Shown here: positions 35,619-44,074 of the stretch, piece by piece
Position numbering within the stretch: position 1 is the first letter of the stretch
Layout of the letters: each line of letters begins with the position of its first letter
Source of the DNA: Sphingorhabdus profundilacus
Lineage (GTDB): Bacteria; Pseudomonadota; Alphaproteobacteria; Sphingomonadales; Sphingomonadaceae
Assembly (NCBI RefSeq): GCF_009769755.1
Contig: NZ_SDWJ01000002.1
Span: 310,001-374,000 of the forward strand
Direction of reading: 5' to 3'
DNA: 64,000 nucleotides
Notes under the pieces: model-generated
Database searches by the model: none
The model's input: the letters and a program-made list of their open reading frames with translations, nothing else
What the model was told of the DNA's origin: nothing
Translations under genes and position numbers: made by a program

Positions 35619-36401
35619 TCAGCCGCCTAAGCTGGGGCGCGGTCCATATGCTTCGCGCACCAAGGCTTTGTCCGCATCAGTCAGTACGGAATTGAACGGC
35701 GCACTGTAGCCGTTGGTGGTCCAGACCGGATCGATCGGATACATCATTATCGAAAGCTGATCGACATCGGTTCCGAATATCTGGTCGGGGCGATAGCGGG
35801 CAAACATATTTGCCTCGATTTTGGTCTCGTCCCAGCCTTGGGATTTTTTGAGATCGGCAATAACGCGCTCGCGATTCCAGGAAATCGGTTTGGCCGGATT
35901 CATATGTTCGTGCACGAGCCCAAGCGCATGACCGAATTCGTGGAGCACCACCGCGCGCGCGCGCTCCTCGTCGAGATCGAGCGTCATCCAGCCTAAGTTC
36001 ATCGTCCGCTTAGACTTGGCGACACTGGTCGCATAGCGGCCAAGCTTCGAAAAGCTGCCCAGACCCGGAGTGAAGGTGACGCGAATGTCGGCCTCCGAAG
36101 GATCTAACCCGTTATCGATCCAGAACTCGAAGGAAAAATCCGCCTCTGTTTGCTCGGGCCAGAGCTGCGCAAGCGCTTCCACCCGCCGGTGGAGCGCAGG
36201 CTCGCCTTCCATGAAAGCGACCCGCAACCGGACGCCGCGACCCCAGAAGGCCGCATTGAGCAATACTGCACGGGCCGAGACGCCAGTTGTATTCGACGGC
36301 GGATTGTCGAGATCTTCGGCAATCTCAATCGCCGAACAGAAATGCGCTGTCGGCGGCGGCACATCGCCGCCGGTATTTGCTTCGTGATCCTGAGCCGTCA
36401 C
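35619..36401 (-). CDS. Astacin/matrixin-like zinc metalloprotease (metzincin)
   Basis: 260 residues from GTG 36401, overlapping the preceding stop. The zinc site HEFGHALGLVHEH near residue 154 has the metzincin form HExxHxxGxxH followed by E-H, and a Met-turn is present (MMYPID near 220). No signal peptide is visible, so it may act inside the cell or be exported with the small membrane proteins encoded upstream. Pairing of a metzincin with a caspase-like protease in one operon suggests a proteolytic cascade; that is inference. Confidence 0.85.
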   Translation of the reverse strand: MTAQDHEANTGGDVPPPTAHFCSAIEIAEDLDNPPSNTTGVSARAVLLNAAFWGRGVRLRVAFMEGEPALHRRVEALAQLWPEQTEADFSFEFWIDNGLDPSEADIRVTFTPGLGSFSKLGRYATSVAKSKRTMNLGWMTLDLDEERARAVVLHEFGHALGLVHEHMNPAKPISWNRERVIADLKKSQGWDETKIEANMFARYRPDQIFGTDVDQLSIMMYPIDPVWTTNGYSAPFNSVLTDADKALVREAYGPRPSLGG

Positions 36402-36883
36402 GGCTTCGCAGCCTTGGCCGGAGCCTTTCCCGCTTCGTCCGACGGTGCCAAACTGTGCATATCCCCCGGATTGACTCCGTAGAAGTGATTGACCGTTCCG
36501 CTAGCCACGGACCCGGACGGTTGCAGCGCTGCCGGAGTCACGGTGCCCCGCGCGTCCGCGCCGTAGCCTTCATCCTCAGCCGGATTCTTGCGGCGCCCGT
36601 CGAGGAACCAGTCCGCGTTGAAATTATCAGATTTGTTCACCGTCCCGATCAGGAACGCGAAATACAGGAAGAAGCCCACTCCGAGCCCGACACCGTAGGC
36701 TCCGAACAAATTGGTTCCGGCCTCGAACAAGGTTAGCACTGCAGCCCCGCCAACCGCCCCGATCAAGGTTGTGAGGTCGCCAAAGCCGATCTCACCCTTG
36801 CGGTAGCGATTGACGAAATACAGGTTCCATCCCAGCACCAGTCCAAACGCAAAGGCTCCTGCCATCTGCCAATCCCATTGCAT
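36398..36883 (-). CDS. Membrane protein, 161 aa
   Basis: Start ATG 36883 (MQWDWQMAGAFAFG) chosen over a longer frame because the hydrophobic segment begins at once and AGGG lies upstream. Three likely transmembrane helices lie at residues ~7-25, ~38-58 and ~65-85, then a soluble Gly/Ala-rich C-terminal tail containing NHFYGVNPGD. No family is recognised. Its stop overlaps the metalloprotease start by 4 bp, so the protein probably anchors or regulates the protease at the membrane. Confidence 0.65.
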   Translation of the reverse strand: MQWDWQMAGAFAFGLVLGWNLYFVNRYRKGEIGFGDLTTLIGAVGGAAVLTLFEAGTNLFGAYGVGLGVGFFLYFAFLIGTVNKSDNFNADWFLDGRRKNPAEDEGYGADARGTVTPAALQPSGSVASGTVNHFYGVNPGDMHSLAPSDEAGKAPAKAAKP

Positions 36884-36900
36884 CTTCAATCCCTTTCCAC

Positions 36901-37170
36901 TCAGTCGCCGCCTAGCCACGACGGCGGCGCAAACGCCGCACGTTGCAGCAACAATGTCGTTAGCGCGGAAAAAGCATAGACGCCGGTCGCTGTGCCCCCG
37001 GCTTGCCAAAGTGTGATCAAGCCAAGCCCAGCCAAGCTCACCGATGGCCACGGTACCTGAATGAGGTTGGAGAGGTTGGCCGGTCCGGCGCGCAACCCCG
37101 CAATGCAACCCATTGCCCCGCCGCTCAACGCCGCGCCGGCGATCGAGAGGCTGGCATTTAGATCGCTCAC
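36901..37170 (-). CDS. Small membrane protein, 89 aa (holin-like size)
   Basis: GTG start at 37170. The protein is hydrophobic almost throughout, with segments at ~8-28, ~45-60 and ~62-80, rich in Gly/Ala/Leu. First gene of the five-gene protease operon, 17 bp before the next membrane protein. It could be a holin-like pore or an anchor. The shape is clear, the role is not. Confidence 0.55.
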   Translation of the reverse strand: MSDLNASLSIAGAALSGGAMGCIAGLRAGPANLSNLIQVPWPSVSLAGLGLITLWQAGGTATGVYAFSALTTLLLQRAAFAPPSWLGGD

Positions 37171-38625
37171 ACGCCGCTACCTCTGCGCGCGGAGCCGCAT
37201 GCTGCCGTCAAGCCAGCCGCTTGGTAAGATCGCGCTTCGATCATTTCCCCTCCAACATCTTACTGCGAACCTACCAGAACTTGAAACCAAAATGCAGAGA
37301 AAGTCCAGTCAATATATATCTACGAAGTACCCGCGTGGATTTGGCGGACTATTGCTTGTTTACGGTTTATCTTGCCACCAAAGATGCGTTCTACTTAGCA
37401 TCGTCCAGCAGAACTGCCACTAACGTCGTACCACACGAAAATAACCTGATTCAAAACTAACTCCCTCGATTTCAATCCCTTGCGATGCGTTGTGCGTATA
37501 GCCGAACGGAAGCGAAACTGGCCACGCAGTTGCGAAAGCTATGGTTTCCTTGAAGTCCTTATCCAATCACCGATGGCCTCTATTTGCATGTCGCAGGTCA
37601 AATATCGATGCGCTCAGCAACCATGTGGGCCCTGCTTTTCAGGCCGATATCGACGCGGCCGTCGAAGCGTTCCGCATCCAGCGAATGGCAGCTCTTGATC
37701 GGTCGTCTCGGTGCGCAGATCAGGCACATAGCCAACAGTAGGGCGCTCGATGAACGAACGTCTGCTGCCGACCTCGCCGCCTCGTAAGCGGATCGTCAAG
37801 ATTATCCAACAATGCTGCCTTTCGAAACAAAGTAGATATGGTCCACAGCGAGAGGGTCGACCGCAGATTACCAGCAAAATCACGAGGGCCATATCTCGTG
37901 TAGCTCCTAATGTATCCAAGCGATCGAAGATTCGGATCTCCGTTCAATTTACACTCTCATTGCGAAATTCGTCTGATCATTCGCACATGCAAAACCCGGC
38001 GATTGCCACAACAACACACTGCGATAGTTCTTCACGAATACCTTCGTGTACATGCGAATATACACGAGACCCCAATTGTACCAACAGACGCGGCGGGACG
38101 GCGTTCTCAAATAGGGGCCCCATACTCTCAGGAGAGGGGGTCGTCTGAACACAGCTGTCGCACGGGTATTTTGCATCTACCCCGTCCTTAGCCCCTGCTC
38201 GGGGCAGCATGCCCGACTAGACTAGCTAGTTTTTACAAGAACGTCCAAAAACTTACATGAACACATGACGCAGGATGACTCCGCGTTGGGTCGTATCAGT
38301 TCCAATTTGGCTCCAAATAGTTCGGGAGAGTTGGCAGGGCATTCGAGTCGCCTGACGGCTATGACAGCTATGACGCCCACGCAGCCATACGGAAAATGCG
38401 TGGGCTTTTAACACGAGCCATATTTTCCAGGGTTCCTGCCTCTTATCGTTTAACTAGTTTCATACTTGTCAGGTTGTCAGTTTGGCTAAAAACGTTTTCG
38501 TGATTGTTTCAGCCGTACACATCGACGCCCAGAGACAACCAGCATTACTCTGACAGTGTAGCCGCGGCCCCGTCAGCGGACGTCATATGTATTTTTGCGA
38601 TAATAATCTCCGCATGGAAGTGAGA
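37171..38625. other. 1.45-kb region without a credible gene
   Basis: Short frames on both strands overlap and lack ribosome sites. Around 37600-37690 one frame (FQADIDAAVEAFRIQRMAALD) looks protein-like but is broken, perhaps the remnant of a lost gene. TGTCAGGTTGTCAG at 38467-38480 matches the doubled TGTCAG at 22911-22924. It must contain the promoter of the protease operon. This is the largest gene-free stretch in the window and may hold a replication or transfer site, or RNA. Confidence 0.4.
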
Positions 38626-40743
38626 CTAAAAGTCTCGCATTCCGTCAGGATATTCGCCGCGGAGATCGATACCCATATAGCAGCGTACTGAATTGCTGCG
38701 GCCTTTGATGGTGGCAGTTCGGCTATCAATACTTTTCGATTTGAGTCTAGACGTGAACGACTGTCGCTGGATGGGAAATTTAACACCCTGGTCGGCGCAC
38801 CAACTGACATAGTTCTGATAAGCGACAATCCCTTCCACCCGGCGATCTGGATCAACTTCGCAACATTCATTCAACCACTGTTGTATAAGATCATTGGCCT
38901 CAAAATACTCGGCATTTGCGGCCTCGACTGCAGGAGAGCGGCTTAGACCCTCACTATAATATTTTATGGCTCCCTCTATCGCATACCGCAGTATTGCCCC
39001 GCTTTCAGCGCGCAACTTTTCTGATAATTCGGCGTCAGGTGAAGCGACGCCCCGGGTGAAGTTATAAACATGAAACCGTCTTCTGAACTCGGGACCAGCC
39101 GACCGGAGACGTGGGGCCTCGTTACCGGTAATCAAAAGCTTGAAACTTGGCCTATATTCAAAAACATGACCGCCTTTATACGATGCGGCGATATGCTCTC
39201 CGCCAGTGACGGCTTTTATCCGACTGTCATTCCATGGAAGACTGCCGTTAATCTCGTTCACCAGCACCAACCGTGCGCCATTAAGCCAAGCGAGTTCCTC
39301 GGAATGTTGTGAGTGGCGGGTGTCGACGAACGCCGTATCTGTCGAAGTCTTCGCATAATCTCCTAGCATATTGCGGAGCGTATTCGCGATCACCGATTTC
39401 CCATCGCCACCAGGACCTATCCACACGGGAAGGCAGGCATGGCGTGTCTCACCTGTGAGAAAATAACCGAGAAGTACCTGGATGTAGGTTTGCTCCGCGG
39501 GATCATCACCAAACCATTCCAAGAGCTTCACGGCCCAGAGCGACCCAGACCAGTCGTCCGCGGGCGCAGCACTGGTAATCCGGGTCATCAAAAAGTCAGG
39601 CGCTGAAGGCATGATGTTCCCAGCCCGCAGGTCAACCACCCCGGCAGGTGTGTTTAGCAAATGAGGATCGGGATCCCAGTCTCTCTGCCTAATCGATAAT
39701 TTGGGACGGTTACGCAGAGATTTCTCGACGCCGGCAACCACGTGGCTGTTGCGCAGTTCTATCGGCAGGGAGTTTTCTATTGCGTGAAGAACCAGGAAAT
39801 TGTGATTTCCCTGCCAGCAGCGCCCATCAAAGAAATACCAACAGTTTGCATCGCGATCAAATCGCAAATAGTGACCCGAATTTAACAGAAATGCGTCGGC
39901 CAGGGCTCCGTGGCTGATCTTTTGCCGACCTTTTTGCGATCCTCCAAATTTGGCTCGCGCGCTATCGATCCATTCCTGGATTACCTTTTCGGCTTGCGGC
40001 CAGTCGTAAGGCATTCCCGCCGCCTCGCAGGCTTCACGTTTTGCGCGCCCAACACGTATATGAATATCTTCATCTGGCCATCCGCGCGTAACCATGGACG
40101 ACACAGCGCGAAGACAAGTCTCATGGGTGTCTCCGCCCGCCCCAATTCCACGCCAGACCATGTCGTTGAGCGCGTAAATCGGATCATCGGGATTTTTGCA
40201 AAATCCAACGACCTCGTCGATGACCCAAGGCGTGAACATCGGGAGCTTATCGTATGGCATTTCGCGAAGTGGAGACCCCGCAACCCACTTGTACGGTTCC
40301 TTTGTTTCTGGATGAATTGATGGAGGAATTACCGTTTGCGCGCTCCGACATAATATATCGATCACGGGTCGCTTATTACCGTCACGATACATATGGATCT
40401 TTTGACTGGCTATTTGCTCGGTCAGTCGAGCTAAATAGGTAACACCTTTTTTGCCCCTTTTTACCGGCACGGAACATCCAATCGCTCGCTCGACACATCG
40501 TACGAGATTTGCATCATCTACGTCGATGTCGATGCCAAACAGGCAACTGCCATCAGCATGGGGATCACCGGTACGGATACCAAGGTTGGATGGCTTAGAG
40601 AATTCCCGATTTATGCTGTCTTCGGTTGCCTTCTTTACCTGCCAGCCCATCGATTTAGCGCCCTTTTCGCCGCGTGGCACATATACTGGCTCATAGCCTA
40701 GAGAGTGATAATGCAGTGCATCTTCGCAAAGGATTTGCGTCAT
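38626..40743 (-). CDS. Prim-pol / P4-type primase-helicase
   Basis: 705 residues. N-terminal ~220: bifunctional primase/polymerase fold (YEPVYVPRGEKGAKSMGW, LFGIDIDVDD with the metal-binding acidic pair). Middle: D5/PriCT-like helical region. C-terminal ~300: SF3/P4-type helicase with Walker A GPGGDGKSVI near 445 and a B-like LVLVNEI near 492. Common in phage-plasmid-like islands, where it allows autonomous replication after excision. It follows the AlpA gene with a 4-bp overlap. Confidence 0.88.
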   Translation of the reverse strand: MTQILCEDALHYHSLGYEPVYVPRGEKGAKSMGWQVKKATEDSINREFSKPSNLGIRTGDPHADGSCLFGIDIDVDDANLVRCVERAIGCSVPVKRGKKGVTYLARLTEQIASQKIHMYRDGNKRPVIDILCRSAQTVIPPSIHPETKEPYKWVAGSPLREMPYDKLPMFTPWVIDEVVGFCKNPDDPIYALNDMVWRGIGAGGDTHETCLRAVSSMVTRGWPDEDIHIRVGRAKREACEAAGMPYDWPQAEKVIQEWIDSARAKFGGSQKGRQKISHGALADAFLLNSGHYLRFDRDANCWYFFDGRCWQGNHNFLVLHAIENSLPIELRNSHVVAGVEKSLRNRPKLSIRQRDWDPDPHLLNTPAGVVDLRAGNIMPSAPDFLMTRITSAAPADDWSGSLWAVKLLEWFGDDPAEQTYIQVLLGYFLTGETRHACLPVWIGPGGDGKSVIANTLRNMLGDYAKTSTDTAFVDTRHSQHSEELAWLNGARLVLVNEINGSLPWNDSRIKAVTGGEHIAASYKGGHVFEYRPSFKLLITGNEAPRLRSAGPEFRRRFHVYNFTRGVASPDAELSEKLRAESGAILRYAIEGAIKYYSEGLSRSPAVEAANAEYFEANDLIQQWLNECCEVDPDRRVEGIVAYQNYVSWCADQGVKFPIQRQSFTSRLKSKSIDSRTATIKGRSNSVRCYMGIDLRGEYPDGMRDF

Positions 40744-40949
40744 AACGCCTCCGCGTCTTCACGAGTCTTGCGGGACGCGCACCATTCGTTGACCTCGTGT
40801 TCGAGCCACCCGACGCTGTTCGGCCCAAGGTGACGGCGTTTGGGGAAAATGCCCTGCTCCTCCCAGCGCGATATTGTATTGTAGGATACTCCAACTCGCG
40901 CGAGAACTTCTGGAAGTCTCAAGAAGCGAGGATTTTGATGTTCTAACAT
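40740..40949 (-). CDS. AlpA-family excisionase/regulator
   Basis: 69 residues from ATG 40949, with GGAG upstream, preferred to a longer frame starting at 41036. MerR-like winged-helix of the AlpA type: FLRLPEVLARVGVSYNTISRWEEQGIFP, then a typical wing and VGWLEHEVNEW. AlpA proteins activate integrase expression or act as excisionases in P4-like islands. It is coupled to the primase gene (ATGA). Confidence 0.85.
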   Translation of the reverse strand: MLEHQNPRFLRLPEVLARVGVSYNTISRWEEQGIFPKRRHLGPNSVGWLEHEVNEWCASRKTREDAEAL

Positions 40950-41150
40950 TTTAATTCTCCGATCGTTTAACCGACGGGAGGCATCAAACTTCGAAACTTT
41001 CAGTTTCTGTTTATAGGCCCTCCCTATCAGGAGCACCCATTAAACAACGTCAAATATGTTGGGGTCAATAACTCCTATCCCAACACTTCAAGGGTCGTTA
41101 CGTTACGTTTTTCCCGGGCCAGAAGACGTATCGTTTTTTCAGATCTCTAC

Positions 41151-41693
41151 TCAGATCACCTGGGTCATATTCAGCAAGTTCAGCGATTTTACGGAGGCTT
41201 GCTGTAGGATTTTGAGGATTAATTCCTGAGCCTTAGCCCGTTTTGGTACAGATTTCGGCCGGCGTTTCTTTACTAAGAGTTCGAAATCGACTTTTAAACT
41301 TTCGGGGGCATTTGCTAGCTCTAACAGCCGTGAAACCGCCTCGAAAACATAGTGCGCCCTTACTAATACGTCGGGATTACCTTTTTGCCTCATTTCTTCC
41401 TCCGTCAAAGCGATTTTCGGGTATGCAGAGGTATATTCCAACCAGTCCTCCATGCGCTCTGAGTCGCGAACATTTCGTGCGTGAACCAGCATGTATGTCC
41501 GAGCTCGGTCTTCAACTTCATACTGCCGATCGGAGTAGGTCGTCCATTTTGCACCTTTTTTTCTGATACCGTGGGGTGATTGGTGCGGAAACGAACCGAT
41601 ATACCGTGCGCGCTCCACGGCGTCTGCCGGCTCAGCGAGTAGGGTACTAGCCTGACCGGATTTGTCATCGTCAAAGGAATAGTTCTTAGACAT
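41151..41693 (-). CDS. Hypothetical protein, 180 aa, next to the integrase
   Basis: Start ATG 41693 with AGGG 7 bases upstream, preferred to 41759, which lies inside the integrase gene. Charged, helical, basic at the C-terminus (VKKRRPKSVPKRAKAQEL). No family is recognised. Set between int and alpA, a usual place for island regulators. Confidence 0.55.
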   Translation of the reverse strand: MSKNYSFDDDKSGQASTLLAEPADAVERARYIGSFPHQSPHGIRKKGAKWTTYSDRQYEVEDRARTYMLVHARNVRDSERMEDWLEYTSAYPKIALTEEEMRQKGNPDVLVRAHYVFEAVSRLLELANAPESLKVDFELLVKKRRPKSVPKRAKAQELILKILQQASVKSLNLLNMTQVI

Positions 41694-41719
41694 AGATAGC
41701 CCTGCCGATTTTCTTGAAA

Positions 41720-42949
41720 TTAAGGGGTTCCGATAATTTTTAATACATAGCTGCTCCAAACTTCCAATGCTTGTTTCTTCTCCTCCTCGTATCGATGATG
41801 AAGGTAGTGCGCTGCAGCGCCGGACCGCGTACTGCTAACATGCCCAATAACTTGATCTGCAATGTCCGGCCGAAAGCCAAGGCGTTGCAGTCCCGTGGCG
41901 ATGGTTCGACGAAAATCGTGAATTCGCCAGTTCTCTGGATCCCGCTCGCCAATGGCGGCAAGTGCTTTGCGCATACGCTCATCGATACGGTCTTTCACTT
42001 TTTGATCACCGGACATGCATCGCGTAGGATTGCCATTAGCCGGAAAAAGCAGGTCTGTATTCGGAAAGCGAGCAATGTTATTCAACACGGCAAGTGCGGC
42101 TTCGGCGAGATGAATTTGCTGCGGGACGTTATTCTTCGCCCTGTGCGCAGGGATGGTCCAAACCTGCGCTTCAAGGTCGAACTCCATCCAACTTGCGTTG
42201 CGAACTTCCGCATTTCTTGTGCCGGTAAGGATCAGCAACTTTATCCAATGTCCCCAACGCCCCTCGGGTTCACTCGCGATCCAGATTTCCCGCAACTCCT
42301 TATCGTTGAGTACGCGGGTCCGTATCGACTTCCCTATAGTTGCTTTGCGAATTCTCGCGAAAGGATTTCCGTCCACATGTTCCCGTTCCCAAAGCCAATT
42401 GAAGAAAGCTGTACCTTCCTGCCTAACTTTATCGGCCAACGGGAGCTTTCCGTCTGCTACGATTTTATCAACCACTTCGAGAGCATGAGATCGTTTTATT
42501 TCTGTTATGCAGCGCCCACCTATTATTGGCAGAATGTGGCGGCGGAAAAGCCGGTCCTTTTCATGCCGAGACCGTAACCGACTAGCGGCTAGCTGCATAT
42601 ATTTCAGCCAAAGATGCTCTGGGTCGAGTAAAATGCGTGCATTACTGGCGGTGCGTTCTGCGAGTTTTGCTCCGTGGGGGTCTTTACCGCTTTCGACTTC
42701 CGCACGAAATTTGGCAGCAAGTTTGCGGGCATCTGCAAGAGTGAACGCCTTAGTGCTTCCGATTGTAAGTTTAACAAGCTGCTTGCCCTTACGATATCTC
42801 AAAGCATAGCTCGTATATCCGGAGGGAGTGTGGACTAAAACAAAGCCAGGTACGCCACCCAATCCGATATGCCGGATGGTAGTAGGAGCAGAACTGGTGA
42901 TGCTTTCAATTTCTTTTACCGTTAGCGGCCTTAATCTGGAAGAACCCAT
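41720..42949 (-). CDS. int: Tyrosine recombinase/integrase (P4-like, tRNA-targeting)
   Basis: 409 residues with three domains: an N-terminal DUF4102-like arm-binding domain (PGFVLVHTPSGYTSYALRYR near 35-55), a central SAM-like core-binding domain (~100-190), and a catalytic domain with Arg in TGTRNAEVRN (~242), HDFRRT (HxxR, ~345), a following GH in VIGHVSS and the nucleophile Tyr in AHYLHHRY (~385). All catalytic residues are present, so it should be active. It lies 167 bp from attR and points inward, away from the att site. Confidence 0.93.
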   Translation of the reverse strand: MGSSRLRPLTVKEIESITSSAPTTIRHIGLGGVPGFVLVHTPSGYTSYALRYRKGKQLVKLTIGSTKAFTLADARKLAAKFRAEVESGKDPHGAKLAERTASNARILLDPEHLWLKYMQLAASRLRSRHEKDRLFRRHILPIIGGRCITEIKRSHALEVVDKIVADGKLPLADKVRQEGTAFFNWLWEREHVDGNPFARIRKATIGKSIRTRVLNDKELREIWIASEPEGRWGHWIKLLILTGTRNAEVRNASWMEFDLEAQVWTIPAHRAKNNVPQQIHLAEAALAVLNNIARFPNTDLLFPANGNPTRCMSGDQKVKDRIDERMRKALAAIGERDPENWRIHDFRRTIATGLQRLGFRPDIADQVIGHVSSTRSGAAAHYLHHRYEEEKKQALEVWSSYVLKIIGTP

Positions 42950-42964
42950 CGGTTGCCCTTTCTC

Positions 42965-43105
42965 GTGTATCCATCTGTGTACACACAGACCGAGTATTTC
43001 GGTGATTGTGCATGGATTTACAAAAACACCCAGAAGGCCGTTCTACAATATATTTCGTTATTTATCAAGGCTTTGTTGGATACCCTTGTATACCCTTGGA
43101 TACCC
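42965..43105. repeat. Right-end integrase arm-site candidates
   Basis: GTGTATCC (42965-42972) with GTGTACAC (42977-42984), and, just inside the core, three tandem decamers GGATACCCTT / GTATACCCTT / GGATACCCCG starting at 43078, 43088 and 43098 (exact 10-bp period). GGATAC is the reverse complement of GTATCC. They lie between the integrase start and attR. Confidence 0.55.
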
Positions 43106-43116
43106 CGCTAACAGGT

Positions 43117-43163
43117 TTTACACCGAGAGGGTCAGCGGTTCGAGCCCGTTAGCGCCCACCATT
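43117..43163. repeat. attR: 47-bp copy of the tRNA-Val 3' half
   Basis: Identical to 2279-2325, including the anticodon loop, T-arm and CCA. It lacks the 5' half of the tRNA, so it is the displaced end of the original gene, or the segment brought by the island. Confidence 0.95.
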
Positions 43164-43185
43164 TTTCAGACTTTACCTGAAAAAT
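43161..43185 (+). terminator. Stranded original tRNA-Val terminator
   Basis: ATTTTTCAG (43161-43169) pairs perfectly with CTGAAAAAT (43177-43185) around a 7-nt loop. Before integration it lay directly after tRNA-Val. It can act in either direction. Confidence 0.55.
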
Positions 43186-43198
43186 AAAGAGAACGCCT

Positions 43199-43462
43199 GT
43201 GTCGTTCATCGTGCAGAAAGCTTTGGAGATGCATTTTCGGCGCATGAGGGGTCATATTCCGACATTGGGAACAGCCTTAGTGCTGTGCGCGGCTATGCTG
43301 GTGCCCGATGCTGCCTATGCGCGGGAAAATGAGCAGGGCGAGCAAAATGAAACGCTCAACTGCACAGACCCCAAACACCGGCACTCCATCGTCCGGTCGC
43401 TGACCGAATCGCTGCCGATTCGCAAAAAGGAAAAAGCCCGCGTCCGCCGCATCCTGATGTAA
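43199..43462 (+). CDS. Small secreted or membrane-anchored hypothetical protein
   Basis: 87 residues from GTG 43199 (an ATG at 43229 is the alternative). A hydrophobic stretch LGTALVLCAAMLVPDAAYA ends in AxA, a likely signal peptide, followed by a charged region with one Cys and a basic end. No family is known to me. It ends next to the convergent thioredoxin-like gene. Confidence 0.45.
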   Translation: MSFIVQKALEMHFRRMRGHIPTLGTALVLCAAMLVPDAAYARENEQGEQNETLNCTDPKHRHSIVRSLTESLPIRKKEKARVRRILM

Positions 43463-44074
43463 TCAGGTTGCTTCACGTAGAAGCTTTGCCATTTCGGCGT
43501 CATCCCATTCCACACCGCCGGTAACGCGCCAGACTTCATGGCCTTCGGAATCATATAATATGGTGGTGGGCAGGGCAATCTGGTTATTGAACGCTGCAAG
43601 CATGGCATTGTCGACGTCGGTATAGGGTTCCAGATTTTTGATGCCCGCTTTGGCAAAAAAGGCGTCCACCGGCGGTCGCCCTGCAAGATCCTGCGATAGG
43701 ACGATCACGGCCATGCGGTCCTGCTCTAACGCGGCCAGCGCATCCAATGTCGGCATTTCCGCCTTGCACGGCGCGCACCATGTTGCCCACAAATTGACCA
43801 AAATCGGTTTTCCTGCAAAGTCAGCAAGCGTCACATCGCCGCCGTCCGCCCCTTTGAATACGGCCGATGGTGCTTGTTGCCCTGCAAATCCATAGCTCAA
43901 GGCCGCACGCATCCCGTTGGCGCTTTCAAGGCCGACATCGGCTTTCGCGGATATTGCGGCATTTTCGGTCCCCGAACCGGCTTGCCCTTGCCCCTTTGGC
44001 GGACTTCCCGTATCGCACCCGGCCAGACCGAGAGAGACTAGCGCGAAAAGGGTTGGGGCGATTACCAAACGCAT
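43463..44074 (-). CDS. TlpA-like thioredoxin-fold lipoprotein
   Basis: 203 residues from ATG 44074. Lipobox LAGC near residue 17-20, so it is probably anchored on the periplasmic side. Thioredoxin domain with the redox motif [13 protein letters not shown] near residue 100 and the cis-Pro region ALPTTILYD. Members reduce or protect periplasmic thiols, for instance in cytochrome maturation. It starts back to back with argH: the two ATG codons share one CATG. Confidence 0.88.
   Translation of the reverse strand: MRLVIAPTLFALVSLGLAGCDTGSPPKGQGQAGSGTENAAISAKADVGLESANGMRAALSYGFAGQQAPSAVFKGADGGDVTLADFAGKPILVNLWATWCAPCKAEMPTLDALAALEQDRMAVIVLSQDLAGRPPVDAFFAKAGIKNLEPYTDVDNAMLAAFNNQIALPTTILYDSEGHEVWRVTGGVEWDDAEMAKLLREAT

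Noticed and set aside
37614-38148. Overlapping frames of 101 and 132 codons on opposite strands
   Set aside because: Cys/Arg-rich, no ribosome sites, mutually overlapping; treated as non-coding.
2326-43163. Idea that the island is a prophage
   Set aside because: No capsid, portal, terminase, tail or lysis cassette is visible; the small membrane proteins at 36.4-37.2 kb belong to the protease operon.
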